A stretch of 64,000 bases of DNA from Pseudoalteromonas sp. OOF1S-7 (GTDB taxonomy: Bacteria > Pseudomonadota > Gammaproteobacteria > Enterobacterales > Alteromonadaceae): NCBI RefSeq assembly GCF_022347765.1, contig NZ_JAKRFZ010000002.1:310001-374000 (forward strand), read 5' to 3'. How positions within the stretch are numbered: the first letter of the stretch is position 1; every line of letters begins with the position of its first letter. Shown here piece after piece: positions 33,729 through 42,883 of this stretch. The notes below the pieces were generated by a model. That model was given only the letters and a program-made list of their open reading frames with translations. It was not told the origin of the DNA and did no database searches. The translations under genes and the position numbers were made by a program.

Positions 33729-35534
33729 TTATAACGTCGCCAGCTCTTGCTGCGAGATTTGCTGGTGGCGAAGCCAGTCAAGCCCCGTGTTGGCCCTGAG
33801 ATACGCCAGATAGTAGCGTTTCTCTTCGCCGCTGCTTGTAGGCGCCCGGTATAACAGCAAGGCGGCTTTTAATGCACTTTGCCCATCAAAACGCTGTTGT
33901 GCGAGCTTAAATGCCGCTTTAAGCACTGGCATAGCTCGCTCAGGCTGCCCCTGTGCCAGATATACTTTAGCACGTAGCAACAGCAGCCTGGGATTTAGCT
34001 TCTCAGAAGGAAGCAAAGCGTGTGCCTCACTATAATCCCCTCGCGTCAGTGCGAAATCGACCAGACGCGCCAATGCGTCCTCCTGCACCCAGTAGTTTCT
34101 GCCTGTGCGTGGCAGCGCAATAAGTTGTCTCAGATAGGGCACAGAATCCGCATCGCTGTCACTGAACAATGCAAAAAGATACAAAACATGCGCCTGATTA
34201 CTGTTGTCCAGCGCATGGCCAGCCAGCACTGACTGACCCAGGTTGAGGTGCTGATATTGCTTTTCTGTCTGACCGGTTTTACTGGCCAAAATAGAATACA
34301 GGATATGAAGCTCAAAACGGTGCAGTACACGACCATGTGCTTTGGCCTCTGAAAGCGCCTCTTCGAGCACGGCATTCATTTGTGTCCAGTTGCCCAGCTC
34401 AAAACTCAACCAAGCAAGCGTCGTCACGTAAGTATGCTTCAGCAATGGTAACTGGGTATCGGTCAGGATATCCCGCATCAGACCTAAGCTTGATGTTGCA
34501 AGCGTGTGCTGACCACGCATTTTAAATATTTTGCCCTTGTGCCAGTGGGCGAGCGCAACATAAGGTTTATACTGATAGTCAGTATATTCTTCTATCAGCC
34601 GGTCCAGATAAGTCATCGCCAGATCGGGCTGCGCCCGGTCGATATAATGGCGACCAGCCGCCAGAATAAACTCAGGGTCATCAGGATTTTGTCGACTTAA
34701 TGTCAGTAGCGCAAGGTCGTCCTGCCCTGTCCATTTATCTGCAAATACCCCCGATTGTGCAAGCGCGCTCAAACGCTCAGCAAAGCGCACAGCCAGATCA
34801 CTGGGGTCTGCCGCATACACATAACCTTGCCAGATACGACCTGGTCGGGTCATGCCATAATGTAAGAAACTCCCCTTTGGCTGCGCATAAACTGTGCCCC
34901 ACAGCCGCCAGTGGGTATCGCCTGCCCTTACCTGTGACCACAATCGTTTGGGGGTTTCAAACACCTGCTCGTTACGCATCTCCGTCAGCGTTTGCTGTAC
35001 AAGAGGCAATTTTGCTATGGCAACAGCTTGAGCAGCAATATCTGAAAAAGTATCGAGCTGATTTTGTGATTGCCTGGTGGTTAATACCGAGATTTCAGGC
35101 CCAACAGAAGTTGTATCTGCAGAGGTCCTATCAAAAAACACATAGCATGTCGCACAAACTAATAGTAGTGCGGTTACCGCGGTGGTTGCCCGCCAGGGTG
35201 ACACTCGACGTTTATCTGAGCACCTACTTTGCATCGGTGTGTCAGTGATGGGCCACTGCCATTGATATCCGAGGCGGGCATAGGTGTGTATGGCGCTTTC
35301 ACCCAGCAAGGCCCTCAGCTGACTAATAGTCTGAAAGATAACCTGCTCAGACACCACAGTATCACCCCAAACCTCATCTAAAATCTGGGCTTTACTGACT
35401 ATCTCCTTATGGCGGGTGAGTAACAAATGAAGCAACTGGGCTTGTCGGGGTTTAAGGGGCACACGATAGCCGTTTTGATATAGTGCCATGCCAGACAGAT
35501 TGTAACGGTAGTCTGCAAAATAAATATCGGACAT
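33729..35534 (-). CDS. ToxR/CadC-type winged-helix regulator with periplasmic TPR region
   Basis: A 601-residue one-component regulator: OmpR-type winged helix at 1-95 (LKPRQAQLLHLLLT, ILDEVWGDTVVSEQVIFQTI, GYQW), membrane helix about 117-134, and a long periplasmic helical-repeat region. TPR-like units include ILAAGRHYIDRAQPDLAMTYLDRL and LRAKVYLAQGQPERAMPVLKAA. It differs from the 662-residue regulator near 3 kb by using TPRs in place of a propeller. Candidate targets are the neighbouring secreted-protein genes. It is convergent with the SUMF1 gene (45-bp gap) and downstream of the dockerin gene, but separated from it by a hairpin. Confidence 0.85.
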   Translation of the reverse strand: MSDIYFADYRYNLSGMALYQNGYRVPLKPRQAQLLHLLLTRHKEIVSKAQILDEVWGDTVVSEQVIFQTISQLRALLGESAIHTYARLGYQWQWPITDTPMQSRCSDKRRVSPWRATTAVTALLLVCATCYVFFDRTSADTTSVGPEISVLTTRQSQNQLDTFSDIAAQAVAIAKLPLVQQTLTEMRNEQVFETPKRLWSQVRAGDTHWRLWGTVYAQPKGSFLHYGMTRPGRIWQGYVYAADPSDLAVRFAERLSALAQSGVFADKWTGQDDLALLTLSRQNPDDPEFILAAGRHYIDRAQPDLAMTYLDRLIEEYTDYQYKPYVALAHWHKGKIFKMRGQHTLATSSLGLMRDILTDTQLPLLKHTYVTTLAWLSFELGNWTQMNAVLEEALSEAKAHGRVLHRFELHILYSILASKTGQTEKQYQHLNLGQSVLAGHALDNSNQAHVLYLFALFSDSDADSVPYLRQLIALPRTGRNYWVQEDALARLVDFALTRGDYSEAHALLPSEKLNPRLLLLRAKVYLAQGQPERAMPVLKAAFKLAQQRFDGQSALKAALLLYRAPTSSGEEKRYYLAYLRANTGLDWLRHQQISQQELATL

Positions 35535-35630
35535 AAATCACTCAGTAAACTGATGAATGAGCTTAATCCATCATCTTGCAACAAAACCTCAGATAAAACA
35601 GCATCTCAATTGTAACAATACGTCTAACGA

Positions 35631-35667
35631 TTTACTCAGGCCGAACATAACGTTTAGCCTGAGTAAA
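35631..35667 (-). terminator. Hairpin between dockerin gene and regulator
   Basis: TTTACTCAGGC at 35631-35641 pairs perfectly with GCCTGAGTAAA at 35657-35667 with a 15-base loop. It probably ends transcripts of the dockerin gene; no strong T run follows. Confidence 0.5.
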
Positions 35668-35683
35668 CCTTAACTGTTTTGGG

Positions 35684-35758
35684 TTATTCCACGAAATATT
35701 CTATGGATTATTCCACGAATTATTCTATGGATTATTCCACGAATTATTCTATGGATTA
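35684..35758 (-). repeat. 12/24-bp tandem repeat starting at a stop codon
   Basis: Six 12-mers alternate as TTATTCCACGAA and TTATTCTATGGA (one changed base in the second unit), giving three 24-bp units at 35684-35755 on the plus strand. On the minus strand the array reads GAATAATYC-RT-type units and begins at the TAA of the dockerin gene (35756-35758), so TAA recurs in frame every 12 bp except in the unit with the changed base, which reads TAT. The same 12-mer family occurs at 47686-47745. Confidence 0.9.
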
Positions 35759-38700
35759 TTCCTCATTTAAGGCAGCCACCACCTGCATAATGTCTTTAAG
35801 ATCTATCTCGCCATCCTGATTCAGGTCAAAACGCGGGTCAAACTGAGTATCGCCTGTTGTGGCAGACCACCCCGTCACAATCGTGGTAACGTCATCTGCC
35901 GACAAGATACTATCGCCGCTAAAGTCAAAGGGACTGACCTCTTTCAAGACAAAGACCTGCTGTTCGCTAATTACCGTTTTGTCGTCACTCAGCATAATTT
36001 GTACGGATACCGATGTGTCGCCTGGTGCAGAGACGTCCCATAAATAACGACCCAGAGAGAACGCAACCCCAGTGGCAATTTCAGTTGTTTGCTCCCCGAC
36101 CTGATAGACGATATCTACAGTCGCGGTTTCTGCGATATGTAATCCCGACCAATTTATACTGACTTGTTGTTCAGTACTAACGGCGTTTTCCACATTAACT
36201 AACAGAACAGGGACTGCTACACCCAGCTGTTTTACCTGCTGACTAGGCTCAGATAAATTGACCGCCTCATCTGATACATCAAAACGGTAAGAATCATGAC
36301 TATAGCTAAGTTTGTATAGCCCTTTCGCCAGGTTCGCGAAGCTAAATACACCGTTAGCATCAGTAAGCTGACGTGCAACTTCTACCTGACTCAGGCCCAC
36401 CCCATTGGTTAGCACAACTTCAACACTGGCAATGCCCGTTTCACTGGCATCCTCTACTTTGCCGTGCAAGGTAGCCTGGTGCGTATCCACATAAATGCTG
36501 TTCGGTTCAGAAGTCGAATCGTCAGCAATTGAGTAGACATTGTAGTAGTAGCGCGTATTTGCAGATGCGCTGTCAACATACTCTGAGTCAAGCCCAGCAA
36601 ACACCCTGACGCCGTCATCTATGGACGTGGGTAAGTCATTAACGGTTCTTGTTACCACCACTTCTTTGAGGTTGTCACCCCGCGGATTTTGCCAGCTCAA
36701 GGACACCACTCGCTCATTTACAATGGCCTTCAGTGCTGACACCGGAGCCACCACAAAGCTATTTTCCTCAGCGTACGAGGGCGCCTGAGCCACACCATTG
36801 ATACTGATATTGGCATTGTCATTTTGCTGGCCGACGGTTAGCTGTACAGTGGCACTGTTTTCGTCACCCTGAGTCAACACATCTTCATAATTCAGTACCA
36901 ATACCTTTCCGTTGGTTTGTGGGATGGTGACATATACTTCAACTTCAGGATACTGAGGGTACTTCTCTACCGCAATGGAATAAGTATCGGATAAAGGCAA
37001 AATAAACTCAGTAACCAGTTCTGCGTTCTTCAGATAGGCTTGAGATATATCCGGTTCATCCAGAATGGGCGATAAGATCACCGCACTTTGGTCACTCACC
37101 TTGTTCACCCCCACTAACCTGCCGCCGGCAATAAGTACAGTGATGTGCTGCGGATGCTCCAGTTCAACTACAGAACCCGCCTCATCACCTTCTGCATTCT
37201 GAACATCATCAATGCGCTCACTGGCACCGGGCTGACCATAAATACGCAACTGATCCGTTAAATCAGTATAAGCACCAAACTGCGCATAACTCGATGCACT
37301 GTAGTAGTTAGTCAATCTAAAATCACCATGCTGGTCATACATTTCGCTGTCACTGGAAGGCGCACCAGAGAATATAAAGTGCTTCAGTGTCAGTGCATTA
37401 GTAAATTCCATCATGGTATATTCACCAGGAAAGTTGTTGTCATGGGTGATATACAAAGACACCTCGTTGTATTGGATCAACCCCGCAGCCAGAATAGAAT
37501 GACCACCTCGTCTTTTCGGACGGTTAATAGTAAAGCGCAGACTGGCAATTTTGTTTTCCATAAAATGCGGTGAGTAAAATGCGTTCATGGCAGATATGCC
37601 CGGGAAAATCGTCCTGGGGTGAGAACCTATCCAGGCGCTGCCCTTAAACGCAGACTGCGACAGATAGTAGTAACCGATTTTAGACAGGCCATGAAAGGCA
37701 TCCGCAGCATCAGCCTTCACATCGTAACTGCCTACGGCTTTAACATAAGGCTTAGGTGACTCACTGTTGCGGTTGTCCCAGTGGCTCTGGAAGGTAGAAA
37801 TGAGCTGAGCACGTGTCAGTGTGGCGTCAATATTAGCGCCCCAGGCAACGCCTTCACTGGCGTTGTTATAATTAGCAATCGCAGATGCTGCCATACCATG
37901 ACATACGCCCAGAAAACGCCGGTCCAGCCTGTTCAGGCCCTGAGTATAATCTTTCAGCCGATAATAGCCAATCACATCATAGGCTTTACGCCTGTTTGCA
38001 GGTGCCAGAAAGTTTGCAAAAGACCTGGCCACTTTGCGCATAAAGCCCAGATAAGATAGCTGGTCGGGTGTACACCGGTCAAATTTCCAGCATAGGAAAG
38101 AGGACAGTGAGACGTCTTTGACTTCGGTCAGCATAAACCGGTTCCAGTCACCATTTTGGAAGGAAAAACCATCCGTGGCAACGTTAAACGCCGTGGTATA
38201 AACGTTCAGGTTGTTGACGTCATCAATGGTCTGACATTCTTGCTCTTTACACACAGATACCTCTGCCCCACTGAGATTGTAAGGGGCCTGAGCCAAGGAG
38301 AAATCAATCCGAAATGTTCTCTTATCCGTGCTGACATCACAGTTCAAAGCCGTGACTTTCTGGCTGCTGTCTTCGGCATGAAACTGATAACTACAAACAT
38401 CCTCGAGTGTCGCGCCATTAAGTGCTTCCAAATCTTTAAAATAAATAGAGAATTGGTTCGCTGTGAGCGCTCCCGGTGAGAGGATCACTTTATCGAGGTT
38501 AAAGGTGTGGTCAAACGCCGCTTCCATGAGGTTAAATGCTACATTATCAATGGCATAGCCTGCATCTTCTTGCGCAATAATTTCTATCCGAAATGAAGCT
38601 ATGTTTTCATCTCGAATGGCAAAATGCTCAATGCCAAATTGTGAATCCAGTACTTCCCTGATCAGCTGACCTTCAGGGTTAAACCACTGAAGCCGGGTCG

Positions 38701-39097
38701 AGCTTAAATTATCAAAATACCCGGCATCCAGAGAAAAACTGTTAACCGTCGTGGGCTCACCGGTTTGCGGGTCAACAAAGCGCCCTTCAATGGCGCCATT
38801 AAACCTGGGTGATCCAGTTAGTACCGGGGTAGTTGGATTAGCACTGTCTGATGTAATGAATGGCGCATCACCGCCAAATATAATCCCTCTGTCGGCATAT
38901 TGATCGGTAATTGCTGTACCATTTGGAAATTCACTGAAGGTAATCGGTGTCATGCCCACCGCCGCAGCTTGTTGAGCAGGCACCGGTCTTGCCAGTGACT
39001 TGTCGTAGTTATCACCGGCGGTCGAGCCTTCCAGAGCCAGTGCGGGCACGCTCAGCAAACTCAGTAGCGCTGTCATCATTAAATATTTCATCGTCAC
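35756..39097 (-). CDS. Secreted multidomain protein with putative Cys-His catalytic domain and C-terminal dockerin
   Basis: A 1113-residue exported protein (signal peptide ending ALA at about 22). An N-terminal beta domain (about 50-190) is followed by a Cys-rich segment. The central domain (about 350-600) carries GVCHGMA with Cys399, GGHSILA with His533 and THDNN with Asp553/Asn554, an order compatible with a papain-like Cys-His-Asn/Asp site (inference; no named family recognised). Then a fibronectin III domain (about 785-873), a carboxypeptidase-regulatory-like domain (about 875-950), another beta domain, and a type I dockerin (1058-1111). The dockerin has two calcium loops, DFSGDSILSADD and DLNQDGEIDLKD. 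Its start lies 4 bp after the cohesin-like lipoprotein gene, so the two form an operon. Confidence 0.75.
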   Translation of the reverse strand: MTMKYLMMTALLSLLSVPALALEGSTAGDNYDKSLARPVPAQQAAAVGMTPITFSEFPNGTAITDQYADRGIIFGGDAPFITSDSANPTTPVLTGSPRFNGAIEGRFVDPQTGEPTTVNSFSLDAGYFDNLSSTRLQWFNPEGQLIREVLDSQFGIEHFAIRDENIASFRIEIIAQEDAGYAIDNVAFNLMEAAFDHTFNLDKVILSPGALTANQFSIYFKDLEALNGATLEDVCSYQFHAEDSSQKVTALNCDVSTDKRTFRIDFSLAQAPYNLSGAEVSVCKEQECQTIDDVNNLNVYTTAFNVATDGFSFQNGDWNRFMLTEVKDVSLSSFLCWKFDRCTPDQLSYLGFMRKVARSFANFLAPANRRKAYDVIGYYRLKDYTQGLNRLDRRFLGVCHGMAASAIANYNNASEGVAWGANIDATLTRAQLISTFQSHWDNRNSESPKPYVKAVGSYDVKADAADAFHGLSKIGYYYLSQSAFKGSAWIGSHPRTIFPGISAMNAFYSPHFMENKIASLRFTINRPKRRGGHSILAAGLIQYNEVSLYITHDNNFPGEYTMMEFTNALTLKHFIFSGAPSSDSEMYDQHGDFRLTNYYSASSYAQFGAYTDLTDQLRIYGQPGASERIDDVQNAEGDEAGSVVELEHPQHITVLIAGGRLVGVNKVSDQSAVILSPILDEPDISQAYLKNAELVTEFILPLSDTYSIAVEKYPQYPEVEVYVTIPQTNGKVLVLNYEDVLTQGDENSATVQLTVGQQNDNANISINGVAQAPSYAEENSFVVAPVSALKAIVNERVVSLSWQNPRGDNLKEVVVTRTVNDLPTSIDDGVRVFAGLDSEYVDSASANTRYYYNVYSIADDSTSEPNSIYVDTHQATLHGKVEDASETGIASVEVVLTNGVGLSQVEVARQLTDANGVFSFANLAKGLYKLSYSHDSYRFDVSDEAVNLSEPSQQVKQLGVAVPVLLVNVENAVSTEQQVSINWSGLHIAETATVDIVYQVGEQTTEIATGVAFSLGRYLWDVSAPGDTSVSVQIMLSDDKTVISEQQVFVLKEVSPFDFSGDSILSADDVTTIVTGWSATTGDTQFDPRFDLNQDGEIDLKDIMQVVAALNEE

Positions 39098-39101
39098 GCC
39101 C

Positions 39102-39635
39102 TCACTGTTCGCTGACCGAAATGCTGCAACTCACTTGTTGCGCAAGACGATTCATGCAAAGTGTTTTGCTGCTGGAAACGGTCGGCGTAGTATCTGAGTC
39201 GGCACTGACTTCAAATCTCAGCACCTCTGCAGAGCCGCTAAATCCTGTGCTATTACCATAGGTGAGCGCACCGAAATGCAGCGACTTCCCTTGCTCCGCC
39301 GACACAGGACCCAGAGCAACCAAAGTACCGTCGGATACAATAAAGCTATTACTGGTGGACATCGACCCTTCATTAGGGGCAATACTAAAGTTTAATTTTA
39401 ATTCATATGCCGATATTGGCTGAGTCGAAGTCAATTCGACTTTATATCCTTTGGTAGCAGGCGCATCTGATTGAGGCGGATCTGCCGGTGGTGGTTCAGA
39501 TTGAGTTGGGGGAGTATTGGTAGTCGTTGCACTGGGAGAATCAACCCCACAGCCAGCCAGCGCAAACAACAGTGACGAGCAAAAAACCAGACCTAAGGTG
39601 TTTCGCGCGGCACCAGACGCGATTGAGGTTTTCAT
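39102..39635 (-). CDS. Lipoprotein with cohesin-like domain
   Basis: A 177-residue lipoprotein (LAGC, Cys29) with a Pro/Thr/Ser-rich linker (about 33-61) that would hold the C-terminal domain away from the membrane. Residues 63-170 resemble a cohesin: YKVELTSTQPISAYELKLNFS at the start, a GALTYGNSTGFSGSAEVLRFEV segment corresponding to the cohesin strand that ends in a hydrophobic F-K-V-like motif. It is shorter than classical cohesins (about 110 against 140 residues), and Cys160/Cys170 may form a disulphide. The next gene, 4 bp downstream, ends in a dockerin, which supports this assignment. Together they suggest a surface-anchored complex. Confidence 0.6.
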   Translation of the reverse strand: MKTSIASGAARNTLGLVFCSSLLFALAGCGVDSPSATTTNTPPTQSEPPPADPPQSDAPATKGYKVELTSTQPISAYELKLNFSIAPNEGSMSTSNSFIVSDGTLVALGPVSAEQGKSLHFGALTYGNSTGFSGSAEVLRFEVSADSDTTPTVSSSKTLCMNRLAQQVSCSISVSEQ

Positions 39636-39835
39636 TGTTGCAGCCTTATGTACGTATGCAGACTGATACAGCAGTGTAATTTACCTTGCTATATCACCGT
39701 GTTCTTCGGGTGCTGTGCTCACTTTTACTGCATACTGTCCTACCTGCAAAAGCCCAATAATCAAAGTGACCCTTCGTCAGCACATAGAAGTACACCCGCA
39801 AGTATAGACGAACAACAAAGGTACAAAGCGCAAAC

Positions 39836-39874
39836 GCAAAAAAGCCGCAACCAGTGCGAATCCGGCTGCGGCTT
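39836..39874 (-). terminator. Intrinsic terminator after ahpF
   Basis: AAGCCGCA at 39842-39849 pairs with TGCGGCTT at 39867-39874. On the minus strand the stem is followed by TTTT, making a six-T run with the stem end. The rest of the gap 39636-39929 holds nothing else recognised. Confidence 0.7.
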
Positions 39875-39929
39875 AACTGTACTCAGATGAGTACAGGCTT
39901 GGGTGTAAACTGGTGCATACGCCTGTTTA

Positions 39930-41498
39930 TCAGGCCGCCTGTTCAGCCCCCGGTTGCTGCCTGATCAGATAGTCAAATGCACCCAGGCTGGCTGTTGCCC
40001 CGCCGCCAATCGCAATTATAATTTGTTTATAGGGTTCAGTAGTCACGTCTCCGGCAGCAAATACGCCGGGTATACTGGTTGCGCCTTTGGCATCTATGGC
40101 TATTTCACCAAACGGCGTCAATGCGATGCCGCTGCCTTCGAGCCATTCCGTGTTGGGGATCAGGCCTATCTGTACAAAGATACCCGCAAGCGCAAGCTGG
40201 TGTTGCTGATTGCTTTGCCTGTCGATATAGGTCAGCCCCGTGACCTTGTTGCCATCGCCCACGACTTCGGTTGTTTGCGCGTTTGTAATCAAGGTCACAT
40301 TACTCAGGCTGTGTGCCTTTTTAAGTAGTACATCATCGGCTTTCAGGGAATCGGCAAACTCCAGCACAGTAACGTGCTCAACCAGGTTCGCCAGGTCAAT
40401 GGCCGCTTCAATTCCCGAGTTGCCACTGCCAATGACCGCAACGGATTTCCCTTTAAACAAGGGACCATCGCAATGAGGACAATAAGCAACGCCGCGTCCC
40501 TTGTACTCCTGTTCTCCGGGCACATTCATGGTGCGCCAGCGCGCGCCCGTTGCGATAACCAGAGATTTGGCTTTAAGGGTTGCGCCATTTTCCAGCGTCA
40601 GCTCTAGCTTGTCGCCCTGAGTCAAAGCGCTTGCGCGCTGGTTTTTCATCACGTCGACCTGATAGTCGTTAACGTGCTCTTCTAACTGGGCAACCAGCTT
40701 TGGCCCTTCGGTGGCTGAGACGGAAATAAAGTTCTCGATGCTCATAGTATCGGCAACCTGACCGCCAAAGCGCTCGGCCACAACGCCGGTATTAAGGCCT
40801 TTTCGCGCTGCATAAATGGCAGCCGCTGCGCCTGCCGGGCCACCGCCAACAACCAATACATCAAATTCAGATTTTTGCGCCAGTAACTCGGCCTGTTGCT
40901 CACTGAGCGTGCTGTCCAGCTTAGCAAGTACGTCACTCAAAGTGATTGCCCCCTGACTGAATAGCTCACCGTTAAGGTAAACACTGGGCACCGCTAACAC
41001 GTTACGCTGCGCAACTTCATCCGGGAAAAGCGCGCCGTCTATCATAGTGGTTTTCACTTTGGGGTTGTGCGCAGCCATCAGATTAAGTGCCTGCACAACC
41101 TGCGGACACGTTTGACAGCTCAGTGAGATATAAATTTCAAAATTCAGTTCATCTTGCAGTGAGCGGATCACACCCAGTTCCTGCTCAGATACTTTGGCAG
41201 CGTGTCCCCCGCTGTGCAGCAACGCCAATACCAGGCTGGTAAACTCATGCCCCATAGGTACGCCAGCAAACTCTATGCGGGTATCTCGCTTGGATGAGTA
41301 AACCGTCATGCTGGGGGTGCGTTCACTATTGTGAGCCTGACCCAGAGTGATCAAGTCACTGAGCAACGCCAATTCCTCCGCCAGCGACGCTACCTCAGCT
41401 GATTTGGCACTGTCGTCCAACGCCAGGATCAGCTCAATGGGATCGGTCAGCGCCTCAAAGTGGGTTTGCAGCTGACTTTTAATTTGCTTATCTAACAT
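39930..41498 (-). CDS. ahpF: Alkyl hydroperoxide reductase subunit F
   Basis: A 522-residue flavoprotein that passes electrons from NADH to AhpC. The start ATG at 41498 is used because GAGG stands 9 bases upstream and the length then equals that of E. coli AhpF (521); the ATG 9 bp further out abuts the ribosome site. The N-terminal thioredoxin-like domain has CQTC (redox pair, residues 128 and 131 from this start). The FAD-binding GGGPAG and the thioredoxin-reductase-type CPHC follow, and the C-terminal [15 protein letters not shown] is typical. It lies downstream of ahpC with a hairpin between the two. Confidence 0.95.
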   Translation of the reverse strand: MLDKQIKSQLQTHFEALTDPIELILALDDSAKSAEVASLAEELALLSDLITLGQAHNSERTPSMTVYSSKRDTRIEFAGVPMGHEFTSLVLALLHSGGHAAKVSEQELGVIRSLQDELNFEIYISLSCQTCPQVVQALNLMAAHNPKVKTTMIDGALFPDEVAQRNVLAVPSVYLNGELFSQGAITLSDVLAKLDSTLSEQQAELLAQKSEFDVLVVGGGPAGAAAAIYAARKGLNTGVVAERFGGQVADTMSIENFISVSATEGPKLVAQLEEHVNDYQVDVMKNQRASALTQGDKLELTLENGATLKAKSLVIATGARWRTMNVPGEQEYKGRGVAYCPHCDGPLFKGKSVAVIGSGNSGIEAAIDLANLVEHVTVLEFADSLKADDVLLKKAHSLSNVTLITNAQTTEVVGDGNKVTGLTYIDRQSNQQHQLALAGIFVQIGLIPNTEWLEGSGIALTPFGEIAIDAKGATSIPGVFAAGDVTTEPYKQIIIAIGGGATASLGAFDYLIRQQPGAEQAA

Positions 41499-41576
41499 TC
41501 TGTACATCCTCGAAATTTACGCCAATAAACCGATTGATTCGACCCTCAAATGGGCGAGCTTGCAGGGAAAGTGACG

Positions 41577-41599
41577 GTTCGGGCCATGCAGGCCCGAAC
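41577..41599 (-). promoter_or_regulatory. Intercistronic hairpin between ahpC and ahpF
   Basis: GTTCGGGCC and GGCCCGAAC (41577-41585, 41591-41599) form a 9-bp GC-rich stem with a 5-base loop, 11 bases after the ahpC stop. No T run follows. It may stabilise ahpC mRNA or partly stop transcription so that less ahpF is made, as AhpC is needed in excess. Confidence 0.6.
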
Positions 41600-41610
41600 A
41601 CAGTGTCTTA

Positions 41611-42180
41611 TTACAATTTACCGACTAAGTCTAAAGACGGCGCCAGCGTTTCTTCACCTGGCTGCCATGAAGCCGGACATACTTCGCCATCGTGTGAAGC
41701 AATATACTGAGCGGCCTGTACTTTACGGACTAATTCTTTTGCACTGCGGCCAATACCCAGGTCGTGGGTTTCAACCACTTTGATTTCACCTTCAGGGTTA
41801 ATCACAAAAGTACCGCGCAGCGCCAGACCTTCTTCTTCAATCATCACACCGAAATTGCGAGTAATTTTACCTGTCGGGTCTCCAATCATTGGGAATTGAA
41901 TTTTCTTGATGGTTTCAGAGGCATCGTGCCAGGCTTTGTGGGTAAAGTGCGTGTCTGTTGAAACAGAGTAAACCTCTACGTCCATATCTTGCAGCTGAGC
42001 ATAATGGTCAGCCAGGTCGCCTAACTCGGTAGGACAGACAAAAGTAAAATCCGCTGGATAGAAGAAGACAATGGACCATTTGCCAAGCAGGTCTTGTTCA
42101 CTGACATCAACAAATTCACCATGATGGAAAGCAGTGGCATTAAAAGGTTGTACCTTGGTGTTAATCAAAGAGGTAGTCAT
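41611..42180 (-). CDS. ahpC: Alkyl hydroperoxide reductase peroxiredoxin AhpC
   Basis: A 189-residue typical 2-Cys peroxiredoxin that reduces hydrogen peroxide and organic peroxides. The peroxidatic Cys49 is in DFTFVCPTE, the resolving Cys168 in GEVCPASW, and the pattern is that of the AhpC/Prx1 group. GAGAGAAACAAATG contains the ribosome site. The upstream gap of 218 bp is shared with the divergent DUF3429 gene; an ATTACTGTAAT palindrome at 42300-42310 is present but does not match an OxyR site well. Confidence 0.95.
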   Translation of the reverse strand: MTTSLINTKVQPFNATAFHHGEFVDVSEQDLLGKWSIVFFYPADFTFVCPTELGDLADHYAQLQDMDVEVYSVSTDTHFTHKAWHDASETIKKIQFPMIGDPTGKITRNFGVMIEEEGLALRGTFVINPEGEIKVVETHDLGIGRSAKELVRKVQAAQYIASHDGEVCPASWQPGEETLAPSLDLVGKL

Positions 42181-42398
42181 TTGTTTCTCTCTCAGTTTTC
42201 AGGTTAAAAAATGCGGGCCTAATGCTGTATCAGCCCGAGTGTCTCTGTGTGTTAACTAAGATAGAGGGGATTGGTTTTTTATTAAAACAGATTGTTTGAA
42301 TTACTGTAATCCAAAAAATTGATGAAACTTTGGCAAAGTTTATGCGTATATCAGATATAATTAAAACATCAGTCAGAACAAACTTTTAAGAGACCTGA

Positions 42399-42821
42399 AT
42401 GCACCCTTATCTTAACCATATCATGCTGGCCTACATCGGCTTTATTCCTTTTTTACTGTGTGTCGCTCTCACTCTAATGGTAGGCAGCTCTTCAGCCGTG
42501 ATTGATGCGTTCAGCTACTATAGTCTGGGCGTTCTGGCATTTTTAACTGGCAGCCTGTGGCGTCCGGGGGAGCAGTCGCAGCAACGCGCCGTCGTTGCTA
42601 TCCTGGTGATCATTCCATTTCCATTACTCGCTTTAGCCTCTCAGGTCATATTATTAACCTACTTATCTGTTGCTTACTGGCTGGTATTGATATTCGAGCG
42701 AAGCGCCACCAGTTGGAAAGAAACCCACCAGGACTATCAGAAAATGCGTTTTACCCTGACTTCCGTTGTCTTCGTAAGTCACTTATTCATGATTGCGCAA
42801 GCGGTGGAACTGGCAGGGTGA
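42399..42821 (+). CDS. DUF3429 membrane protein
   Basis: A 140-residue protein with four to five hydrophobic helices, matching the DUF3429 pattern (YIGFIPFL, FSYYSLGVLAFLTGSLW). These small inner-membrane proteins occur throughout Proteobacteria with no defined function. TAAGAGACCTGA precedes the ATG with a weak ribosome site. It is followed 62 bp on by the diguanylate cyclase gene. Confidence 0.7.
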   Translation: MHPYLNHIMLAYIGFIPFLLCVALTLMVGSSSAVIDAFSYYSLGVLAFLTGSLWRPGEQSQQRAVVAILVIIPFPLLALASQVILLTYLSVAYWLVLIFERSATSWKETHQDYQKMRFTLTSVVFVSHLFMIAQAVELAG

Positions 42822-42883
42822 AAACAGGAAACCACGACCTTTGTAAAACCTGCTATAACTAAGGGAATTACTGAGGGTTCGGT

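Noticed and set aside
34700..35248. 182-codon ORF antisense to the TPR regulator
   Set aside because: Shadow ORF; the minus-strand gene has clear domain structure throughout.
35684..35758. CRISPR array
   Set aside because: Repeats are contiguous 12-mers without unique spacers and no cas genes are present.
39102..39635. Plain hypothetical lipoprotein
   Set aside because: Considered first, but the domain pattern and the dockerin partner 4 bp downstream make a cohesin-like call better, though not certain.
42300..42310. OxyR site for ahpC
   Set aside because: ATTACTGTAAT is a clean palindrome but lacks the ATAG/CTAT spacing of OxyR sites.
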